From: Loripinus fragilis
Lineage: Eukaryota > Mollusca > Bivalvia > Lucinida > Lucinidae
Assembly: GCA_964019695.1 (NCBI GenBank)
Contig: OZ026525.1
Coordinates: forward strand, 67,377,753 to 67,441,752
DNA length: 64,000 nucleotides
Reading direction: 5' to 3'
Below are positions 1 through 8,570 of the stretch, in pieces. The position numbers were made by a program, and so were the translations under genes. A model generated the notes under the pieces. It had not been told where the DNA came from. It did no database searches and saw only the letters and a list, made by a program, of their open reading frames with translations. Within the stretch, counting starts at the first letter, position 1; every line of letters starts with the position of its first letter.

Positions 1-1265
1 AGGTCCGCGCCAATCCAATTTTCGTCAAAAAATCAATTTTCCAAAAAAGCCTAAAATTGTGGAGAAACAGTTCTTCTGATGAAAGGAATAAATAATTTAG
101 CCAAAAAATATTTTTTTAGCACAATTTAAGATAGTACCTAATTTTCGCCATTTTTGTAAGGCTCGCCCCTGTCGAATATCTGTCAAAAATTCAATTTTCC
201 AAAAATTGCCTAAAATTGTGGAGAAACACTTCTTTTGATGAAAGGAATAAATAATTTAGCGAAAAAATATTTTCTTAGCACAATTTAAGATAGTACCTAA
301 TTTTCACTATTTTTGTAAGGTACGTGCCTGTCGAATTTCCGTCAAAAATTCAATTTTCCAAAAATTGCCTAAAATTGTGGAGAAACACTTCTTTTGATGA
401 AAGGAGTAAATAATTTAGCCAAAAAATATTTTCTTAGCTTAATTTAAGATAGTAAAAATATTTCAGTTTTTGTAAGGTCTGCGCCTGTCGAATTTCCGTC
501 AAAAATTCAATTTTCAAAAAATTGCCTAAAATTGTGGAGAAACAGTTCCTTTGATGAAAGGAATAAATAATTTGGCCAAAAAATATTTTCTTAGCACAAT
601 TTCAGATAGTACAAAAATTTCAATATTTTTGTAAGGTCCGCTCCAATCCAATTTCCGTCAAAAATTCAATTTTCCAAAAATTGCCTAAAATTGTGGAGAA
701 ACACTTCTTTTGATGAAAGGAATAAAAAATTTAGCCAAAAAATATTTTTTTAGCACAATTTAAGATAGTACCTAATTTTCACTATTTTTGTAAGGTCCGC
801 GCCTGTCGAATTTCCGTCAAAAATTCAATTTTCCAAAAATTGCCTAAAATTGTGGATACAGTTCTTTTGATGAAAGGAATAAATAATTTAGCTAAAAAAT
901 ATTTTTAAGCACAATTTAAGATAGTACCTAATTTTCACTATTTTTGTAAGGTATGCGCCTGTCGAATTTCCAATAAAAATTCAATTTTCCAAAAATTGCC
1001 TAAAATTGTGGAGAAACACTTCTTTTGATGAAAGGAGTAAATAATTTAGCCAAAAAATATTTTATTAGCACAATTTAAGATAGTAAAAAATTTCACTATT
1101 TTTGTAAGGTCCGGGCCTGTCGAATTTCCATCAAAAATTCAATTTTTCGAAATTTGCCTAAAATTGTGGAGAAACACTTCTTTTGATGAAAGGAATAAAT
1201 AATTTAGAGAAATAATATTTTCTTAGCACAATTTAAGATAGTCCCTAATTTTCACTATTTTTGTA
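1..1265. repeat. Leading irregular monomers (about 8)
   Basis: The segment mixes variant types that are far apart elsewhere. Bases 1-250 share TTTTCGCCATTTTTG and GAATATCTGTC with 56,497-56,750. The monomer near 600-650 has CAGATAGTACAAAAATTTC, otherwise seen only in the 39.5, 45.5, 54.1 and 59.8 kb segments. The monomer starting at 949 has GGTATGCGCC with CCAATAAAAATTC, the tag that recurs at 14598, 29357, 34751 and 49193. There is no unique sequence. Confidence 0.85.
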
Positions 1266-2850
1266 AGGTCTGCGCCAATCCAATTTTCGTCAAAAATTCA
1301 ATTTTCCAAAAATTGCCTAAAATTGTGGAGAAACACTTCTTTTGATGAAAGGAATAAATAATTTAGCCAAAAAATATTTTTTTAGCACAATTTAAGATAG
1401 TCCCTAATTTTCACTATTTTTGTAAGGTCCGCGCCAATCCAATTTTCGTCAAAAAATCAATTTTCCAAAAATTGCCTAAAATTATGGAGAAACACTTCTT
1501 TTGATGAAAGGAATAAATTATTTAGCCAAAAAGTATTTTCTTAGCACAATTTAAGATAGTACCTAATTTTCACAATTTTTGTAAGGTCCGCGCCTGTCGA
1601 ATTTCCATCAAAAATTCAATTTTCTAAAAATTGCCTAAAATTGTGGAGAAACACTTCTTTTGATGAAAGGTATAAATAATATAGCAAAAAAATATTTTCT
1701 TAGAACAATTTAAGATAGTACCTAATTTTCACTATTTATGTAAGGTCCGCGCCTGTCGAATTTCCATCAAAAATTCAATTTTCCAAAAATTGCCTAAAAT
1801 TGTGGAGAAACAGTTCTTTTGATGAAAGGAATAAATAATTTAGCCAAAAAATATTTTTTAGCACAGTTAAGATAGAACCTAATTTTCACTATTTTTGTAA
1901 GGTCCGCGTCTGTTGAATTTCCGTCAAAAATTCAATTTTCCAAAAATTGCCTAAAATTGTGGAGAAACACTTCTTTTGATGAAAGGAATAAATAATTTAG
2001 CCAAAAAATTTTTTTTCTTAGCACAATTTAAGAAAGTACCTAATTTTCACTATTTTTGTAAGGTCCGCGCCAATGCAATTTTCGTCAAAAAATCAATTTT
2101 CCAAAAAAGCCTAATATTGTGGAGAAACAGTTCTTTTGATGAAAGGAATAAATAATTTAGCCAAAAAATATTTTTTCTTAGCACAATTTAAGAAAGTACC
2201 TAATTTTCACCATTTTTGTAAGGCTCGCCCCTGTCGAATATCTGTCAAAAATTCAATTTTCCAAAAATTGCCTAAAATTGTGGAGAAACACTTCTTTTGA
2301 TGAAAGGAATAAATAATTTAGCGAAAAAATATTTTCTTAGCACAATTTAAGATAGAACCTAATTTTACTATTTTTGTAAGGTCCGCGTCTGTCCAATTTC
2401 CGTCAAAAATTCAATTTTCCAAAAATTGCCTAAAATTGTGGAGAAACACTTCTTTTGATGAAAGGAATAAATAATTTAGCCAAAATTTTTTTTTTCTTAG
2501 CACAATTTAAGAAAGTACCTAATTTTCACTATTTTTGTAAGGTCCGCGCCAATCCAATTTTCGTCAAAAAATCAATTTTCCAAAAATTGCCTAAAATTAT
2601 GGAGAAACACTTCTTTTGATGAAAGGAATAAATTATTTAGCAAAATAATATTTTTTTAGCACATTTTAAGATAGTACCTAATTTTCACTATTTTTGTAAG
2701 GTACGCGCCTGTCGAATTTCCGTCAAAAATTCAATTTTCAAAAAAATTGCCTAAAATTGTGGAGAAACACTTCTTTTGATGAAAGGAATAAATAATTTAG
2801 CCAAAAAATATTTTTTTAGCACAATTTAAGATAGTCCCTAATTTTCACTA

Positions 2851-3275
2851 TTTATGTAAGGTCCGCGCCTGTCGAATTTCCATCAAAAATTCAATTTTCC
2901 AAAAATTGCCTAAAATTGTGGAGAAACAGTTCTTTTGATGAAAGGAATAAATAATTTAGCCAAAAAATATTTTTTAGCACAGTTAAGATAGAACCTAATT
3001 TTCACTATTTTTGTAAGGTCCGCGTCTGTCGAATTTCCGTCAAAAATTCAATTTTCCAAAAATTGCCTAAAATTGTGGAGAAACACTTCTTTTGATGAAA
3101 GGAATAAATAATTTAGCCAAAAAATTTTTTTTCTTAGCACAATTTAAGAAAGTACCTAATTTTCACTATTTTTGTAAGGTCCGCGCCAATCCAATTTTCG
3201 TCAAAAAATCAATTTTCCAAAAAAGCCTAATATTGTGGAGAAACAGTTCTTTTGATGAAAGGAATAAATAATTTA
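2851..3275. repeat. Partial 7-monomer tandem duplicate of 1735-2159
   Basis: TTTATGTAAGG followed by the CCATCAAAAATTC monomer, the GCACAGTTAAGATAGAACC monomer and the long-T-tract monomer appear in the same order at 1735 and 2851. The junction monomer just upstream joins GATAGTCCCTAATTTTCACT to TTTATGTAAGG, a pairing I do not see elsewhere and a likely recombination joint. Confidence 0.75.
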
Positions 3276-3491
3276 ACCAAAAAATATTTTTTAGCACAAT
3301 TTAAGATAGTACCTAATTTTCACTATTTTTGTAAGGTACGCGCCTGTCGAATTTCCGTCAAAAATTCAATTTTCAAAAAAATTGCCTAAAATTGTGGAGA
3401 AACACTTCTTTTGATGAAAGGAATAAATAATTTAGCCAATAAATATTTTTAGCGCAGTTAAGATAGTACCCAAATTTTCACTATTTTTGTA

Positions 3492-3517
3492 AGGTCCGCG
3501 CCTGTCGAATTTCCGTC
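3492..3517 (+). other. CpG-rich box of the monomer
   Basis: These 26 bases hold all four CpG dinucleotides of the consensus monomer (two in CCGCGCC, one in GTCGAA, one in CCGTC); the other roughly 133 bases have none. The box is also the most diversified part of the monomer. Two classes alternate: CCTGTCGAATTTCCGTC and CCAATCCAATTTTCGTC. Further variants are GGTCTGCGCC, GGTCCGTGCC, GGTACGCGCC, GGTATGCGCC, GGGGCGCGCC, GGTCCGGGCC, GGCTCGCCCC and GGTCCGCGCGCC. A DNA methylation or protein-binding role is possible, but the sequence does not prove either. Confidence 0.8.
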
Positions 3518-3551
3518 AAAAATTCAATTTTCTAAAAATTGCCTAAAATTG
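3518..3551 (+). other. Phased A/T-tract block with short direct and inverted repeats
   Basis: AAAATT occurs at 3519, 3535 and 3545 and AATTTT at 3526. These tracts are spaced about one helical turn or slightly less apart, the arrangement that commonly gives intrinsic DNA curvature. AAAATT-C-AATTTT (3519-3531) is also a 6-bp inverted repeat around one base. In the consensus, CAAAAATT occurs twice 16 bp apart, a slippage-prone pair; one monomer (56026-56168) has lost exactly one repeat interval. Curvature and a nucleosome-positioning role are inference. Confidence 0.7.
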
Positions 3552-3562
3552 TGGAGAAACAG

Positions 3563-3580
3563 TTCTTTTGATGAAAGGAA
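3563..3580. other. Imperfect dyad TTCTTT-TGATG-AAAGGAA
   Basis: CTTT (3565-3568) pairs with AAAG (3574-3577) around TGATG, and the outer TTC/GAA extend the symmetry if one extra G is skipped. This is the least variable part of the monomer by eye; TTTTGATGAAAG is kept in nearly every copy across 64 kb. Rare exceptions are GATGAACGG, GATGATAGG, GAAGAAAGG, TTAATGAAAGG and GTTTGATG. It is not a canonical CENP-B box. Constraint by a binding protein is a hypothesis, since recent homogenisation would also conserve it. Confidence 0.55.
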
Positions 3581-3596
3581 TAAATAATTTAGCCAA

Positions 3597-3606
3597 AAAA
3601 TATTTT
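3597..3606. other. AAAATATTTT palindrome in the length-variable A/T tract
   Basis: This perfect 10-bp palindrome follows TTTAGCC in most monomers. In other monomers the tract is AAAAAATTTTTTTTCTT, AAAAATATTTTTAGC, AAATAATATTTTC or AAAAAGTATTTTC. Copy-number change of A and T here accounts for most of the 156-162 bp spread in monomer length. The longest pure T runs are near 2485, 56437, 61829 and 62782. Confidence 0.75.
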
Positions 3607-3967
3607 TTTAGCACAATTTAAGATAGTACCTAATTTTCACTATTTTTGTAAGGTCCGCGCCTGTCGAATTTCCGTCAAAAATTCAATTTTCCAAAAATTG
3701 CCTAAAATTGTGGAGATACAGTTCTTTTGATGAAAGGAATAAATAATTTAGCTAAAAAATATTTTTTAGCACAATTTAAGATAGTACCTAATTTTCACTA
3801 TTTTTGTAAGGTCCGGGCCTGTCGAATTTCCATCAAAAATTCAATTTTCCGAAATTTGCCTAAAATTGTGGAGAAACACTTCTTTTGATGAAAGGAATAA
3901 ATAATTTAGAGAAATAATATTTTCTTAGCACAATTTAAGATAGTCCCTAATTTTCACTATTTTTGTA

Positions 3968-6504
3968 AGGTCTGCGCCAATCCAATTTTCGTCAAAAATT
4001 CAATTTTCCAAAAATTGCCTAAAATTGTGGAGAAACACTTCTTTTGATGAAAGGAATAAATAATTTAGCCAAAAAATATTTTTTTAGCACAATTTAAGAT
4101 AGTCCCTAATTTTCACTATTTTTGTAAGGTCCGCGCCAATCCAATTTTCGTCAAAAAATCAATTTTCCAAAAATTGCCTAAAATTATGGAGAAACACTTC
4201 TTTTGATGAAAGGAATAAATTATTTAGCCAAAAAGTATTTTCTTAGCACAATTTAAGATAGTACCTAATTTTCACAATTTTTGTAAGGTCCGCGCCTGTC
4301 GAATTTCCATCAAAAATTTAATTTTCTAAAAATTGCCTAAAATTGTGGAGAAACACTTCTTTTGATGAAAGGTGTAAATAATATAGCAAAAAAATATTTT
4401 CTTAGAACAATTTAAGATAGTACCTAATTTTCACTATTTATGTAAGGTCCGCGCCTGTCGAATTTCCATCAAAAATTCAATTTTCCAAAAATTGCCTAAA
4501 ATTGTGGAGAAACAGTTCTTTTGATGAAAGGAATAAATAATTTAGCCAAAAAATATTTTTTAGCACAGTTAAGATAGAACCTAATTTTCACTATTTTTGT
4601 AAGGTCCGCGTCTGTCGAATTTCCGTCAAAAATTCAATTTTCCAAAAATTGCCTAAAATTGTGGAGAAACACTTCTTTTGATGAAAGGAATAAATAATTT
4701 AGCCAAAAAATTTTTTTTCTTAGCACAATTTAAGAAAGTACCTAATTTTCACTATTTTTGTAAGGTCCGCGCCAATCCAATTTTCGTCAAAAAATCAATT
4801 TTCCAAAAAAGCCTAATATTGTGGAGAAACAGTTCTTTTGATGAAAGGAATAAATAATTTAGCCAAAAAATATTTTTTCTTAGCACAATTTTAGAAAGTA
4901 CCTAATTTTCACCATTTTTGTAAGGCTCGCCCCTGTCGAATATCCGTCAAAAATTCAATTTTCCAAAAATTGCCTAAAATTGTGGAGAAACACTTCTTTT
5001 GATGAAAGGAATAAATAATTTAGCCAAAAAATATTTTTAGCACAGTTAAGATAGTACCTAATTATCACTATTTTTGTAAGGTACGCGCCTGTCGAATTTC
5101 CGTCAAAAATTCAATTTTCAAAAAAATTGCCTAAAATTGTGGAGAAACACTTCTTTTGATGAACGGAATAAATAATTTAGCCAAAAAATATTTTTAGCAC
5201 AGTTAAGATAGTACCTAATTTTCACTATTTTTGTAAGGGGCGCGCCTGTCGAATTTCTGTCAAAAAATCAATTTTCCAAAAATTGCCTAAAATTGTGGAG
5301 AAACAGTTCTTTTGATGAAAGGAATAAATAATTTAGCCAAAAAATATTTTTTTGCACAGTTAAGATAGAACCTAATTTTCACTATTTTTGGAAGGTCCGC
5401 GTCTGTCGAATTTCAGTCAAAAATTCAATTTTCCAAAAATTGCCTAAAATTGTGGAGAAACACTTCTTTTGATGAAAGGTATAAATAATTTAGCAAAAAA
5501 ATATTTTCTTAGAACAATTTAAGATAGTACCTAATTTTCACTATTTATGTAAGGTCCGCGCCTGTCGAATTTCCGTCAAAAATTCACTCTTCCAAAAATT
5601 GCCTTAAATTGTGGAGAAACACTTCTTTTGATGAAAGGAATAAATAATTTAGCCAAAAAAATTTTTTTCTTAGCACAATTTAAGAAAGTACCTAATTTTC
5701 ACTATTTTTGTAAGGTCCGCGCTAATCCAATTTTCGTCAAAAAATCAATTTTCCAAAAAAGCCTAATATTGTGGAGAAACAGTTCTTTTGATGAAAGGAA
5801 TAAATAATTTAACCAAAAAATATTTTTTTAGCACAATTTAAGATAGTACCTAATTTTCACTATTTTTGTAAGGTACGCGCCTGTCGAATTTCCGTCAAAA
5901 ATTCAATTTTCAAAAAAATTGCCTAAAATTGTGGAGAAACACTTCTTTTGATGAAAGGAATAAATAATTTAGCCAATAAATATTTTTAGCGCAGTTAAGA
6001 TAGTACCCAAATTTTCACTATTTTTGTAAGGTCCGCGCCTGTCGAATTTCCGTCAAAAATTCAATTTTCTAAAAATTGCCTAAAATTGTGGAGAAACAGT
6101 TCTTTTGATGAAAGGAATAAATAATTTAGCCAAAAAATATTTTTTTAGCACAATTTAAGATAGTACCTAATTTTCACTATTTTTGTAAGGTCCGCGCCTG
6201 TCGAATTTCCGTCAAAAATTCAATTTTCCAAAAATTGCCTAAAATTGTGGAGATACAGTTCTTTTGATGAAAGGAATAAATAATTTAGCTAAAAAATATT
6301 TTTTAGCACAATTTAAGATAGTACCTAATTTTCACTATTTTTGTAAGGTCCGGGCCTGTCGAATTTCCATCAAAAATTCAATTTTCCGAAATTTGCCTAA
6401 AATTGTGGAGAAAAACTTCTTTTGATGAAAGGAATAAATAATTTAGAGAAATAATATTTTCTTAGCACAATTTAAGATAGTCCCTAATTTTCACTATTTT
6501 TGTA
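3968..6504. repeat. A block 1: 16 monomers (2,537 bp)
   Basis: Tag to tag (GGTCTGCGCC). It contains the first AscI-type box (5239-5246), the single TTGGAAGG monomer (5393) and the CACTCTTCC variant. It matches 18882-21418 in copy B, with exactly the same length. Confidence 0.88.
5239..5246. other. AscI-type variant of the CpG box (GGCGCGCC), first of 13
   Basis: One monomer subtype reads GTAAGGGGCGCGCCTGTCG, which creates the 8-bp palindrome GGCGCGCC. It recurs at 10319, 13335, 16982, 20153, 25235, 28251, 31581, 37136, 41101, 47135, 51578 and 57444. Every such monomer continues with AATTTCTGTC or AATTTCTATC and AAAAAATCAATTTTCC, and is followed one monomer later by the GTTAAGATAGAACC unit. 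It is therefore one lineage, not recurrent mutation. It makes a clean ruler for the higher-order period. Confidence 0.9.
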
Positions 6505-8570
6505 AGGTCTGCGCCAATCCAATTTTCGTCAAAAATTCAATTTTCCAAAAATTGCCTAAAATTGTGGAGAAACACTTCTTTTGATGAAAGGAATAAATAA
6601 TTTAGCCAAAAAATATTTTTTTAGCACAATTTAAGATAGTCCCTAATTTTCACTATTTTTGTAAGGTCCGCGCCAATCCAATTTTCGTCAAAAAATCAAT
6701 TTTCCAAAAATTGCCTAAAATTATGGAGAAACACTTCTTTTGATGAAAGGAATAAATTATTTAGCCAAAAAGTATTTTCTTAGCACAATTTAAGATAGTA
6801 CCTAATTTTCACAATTTTTGTAAGGTCCGCGCCTGTCGAATTTCCATCAAAAATTCAATTTTCTAAAAATTGCCTAAAATTGTGGAGAAACACTTCTTTT
6901 GATGAAAGGTATAAATAATATAGCAAAAAAATATTTTCTTAGAACAATTTAAGATAGTACCTAATTTTCACTATTTATGTAAGGTCCGCGCCTGTCGAAT
7001 TTCCATCAAAAATTCAATTTTCCAAAAATTGCCTAAAATTGTGGAGAAACAGTTCTTTTGATGAAAGGAATAAATAATTTAGCCAAAAAATATTTTTTAG
7101 CACAGTTAAGATAGAACCTAATTTTCACTATTTTTGTAAGGTCCGCGTCTGTCGAATTTCCGTCAAAAATTCAATTTTCCAAAAATTGCCTAAAATTGTG
7201 GAGAAACACTTCTTTTGATGAAAGGAATAAATAATTTAGCCAAAAAATTTTTTTTCTTAGCACAATTTAAGAAAGTACCTAATTTTCACTATTTTTGTAA
7301 GGTCCGCGCCAATCCAATTTTCGTCAAAAAATCAATTTTCCAAAAAAGCCTAATATTGTGGAGAAACAGTTCTTTTGATGAAAGGAATAAATAATTTAGC
7401 CAAAAAATATTTTTTCTTAGCACAATTTTAGAAAGTACCTAATTTTCACCATTTTTGTAAGGCTCGCCCCTGTCGAATATCCGTCAAAAATTCAATTTTC
7501 CAAAAATTGCCTAAAATTGTGGAGAAACACTTCTTTTGATGAAAGGAATAAATAATTTAGCGAAAAAATATTTTCTTAGCACAATTTAAGATAGAACCTA
7601 ATTTTACTATTTTTGTAAGGTCCGCGTCTGTCCAATTTCCGTCAAAAATTCAATTTTCCAAAAATTGCCTAAAATTGTGGAGAAACACTTCTTTTGATGA
7701 AAGGAATAAATAATTTAGCCAAAAATTTTTTTTTCTTAGCACAATTTAAGAAAGTACCTAATTTTCACTATTTTTGTAAGGTCCGCGCTAATCCAATTTT
7801 CGTCAAAAAATCAATTTTCCAAAAAAGCCTAATATTGTGGAGAAACAGTTCTTTTGATGAAAGGAATAAATAATTTAACCAAAAAATATTTTTTTAGCAC
7901 AATTTAAGATAGTACCTAATTTTCACTATTTTTGTAAGGTACGCGCCTGTCGAATTTCCGTCAAAAATTCAATTTTCAAAAAAATTGCCTAAAATTGTGG
8001 AGAAACACTTCTTTTGATGAAAGGAATAAATAATTTAGCCAATAAATATTTTTAGCGCAGTTAAGATAGTACCCAAATTTTCACTATTTTTGTAAGGTCC
8101 GCGCCTGTCGAATTTCCGTCAAAAATTCAATTTTCTAAAAATTGCCTAAAATTGTGGAGAAACAGTTCTTTTGATGAAAGGAATAAATAATTTAGCCAAA
8201 AAATATTTTTTTAGCACAATTTAAGATAGTACCTAATTTTCACTATTTTTGTAAGGTCCGCGCCTGTCGAATTTCCGTCAAAAATTCAATTTTCCAAAAA
8301 TTGCCTAAAATTGTGGAGATACAGTTCTTTTGATGAAAGGAATAAATAATTTAGCTAAAAAATATTTTTTAGCACAATTTAAGATAGTACCTAATTTTCA
8401 CTATTTTTGTAAGGTCCGGGCCTGTCGAATTTCCATCAAAAATTCAATTTTCCGAAATTTGCCTAGAATTGTGGAGAAACACTTCTTTTGATGAAAGGAA
8501 TAAATAATTTAGAGAAATAATATTTTCTTAGCACAATTTAAGATAGTCCCTAATTTTCACTATTTTTGTA
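6505..8570. repeat. A block 2: 13 monomers (2,066 bp)
   Basis: Tag to tag. It lacks the AscI-type and TTGGAAGG monomers found in blocks 1, 3, 4 and 5, so it looks like block 1 with an internal deletion and rejoining near 7,600-7,800. It matches 21419-23484, again with exactly equal length. Confidence 0.88.

Larger units (their letters stand above)
3492..3650 (+). repeat. Reference monomer (159 bp, near consensus)
   Basis: This copy is close to the majority sequence and serves as a map of the unit. In order: CpG-rich box (3492-3517), phased A/T-tract block (3518-3551), GTGGAGAAACA linker, imperfect dyad around TTTTGATGAAAG (3563-3580), AATAAATAATTTAGCC, A/T tract with a perfect AAAATATTTT palindrome (3597-3606), then TTAGCACAATTTAAGATAG and the TTTTCACTATTTTTGTA tail. 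It differs from the commonest form by CTAAAAATT for CCAAAAATT and by AGTTCTTTT for ACTTCTTTT; both variants are frequent. A hand count on the consensus gives 47 G+C in 159 bases. Most length differences between monomers lie in the A/T tract near 3595-3610. Confidence 0.95.
1266..3967. repeat. 17-monomer block (2,702 bp) preceding super-repeat A
   Basis: The block is bounded by two copies of the tag monomer GGTCTGCGCCAATCC (1266 and 3968). Its first kilobase aligns with 3968-5020 at an offset of 2,702 bp. Near 2,340-2,690 it instead resembles 9,640-9,990, sharing the rare GCACATTTTAAG. From 2851 to about 3275 it repeats 1735-2159 at an offset of 1,116 bp, or 7 monomers. It is therefore a mosaic of pieces also present in super-repeat A. 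Confidence 0.85.

Noticed and set aside
2475..2500. Poly-T runs as transcription terminators
   Set aside because: The runs of 8-11 T are length variants of the A/T tract at the same place in every such monomer, with no stem before them and no gene upstream.
3502..3515. Resemblance of TGTCGAATTTCC to an RNA polymerase III B box
   Set aside because: The spacing between the GTCGAAT core and CC is too long, no A box lies at a suitable distance upstream and no cloverleaf can be folded, so neither a tRNA nor a SINE origin is supported.
3563..3580. CENP-B box
   Set aside because: The canonical box needs TTCG, A and CGGGA elements in fixed positions; the monomer has no CGGGA and no CpG in this part.
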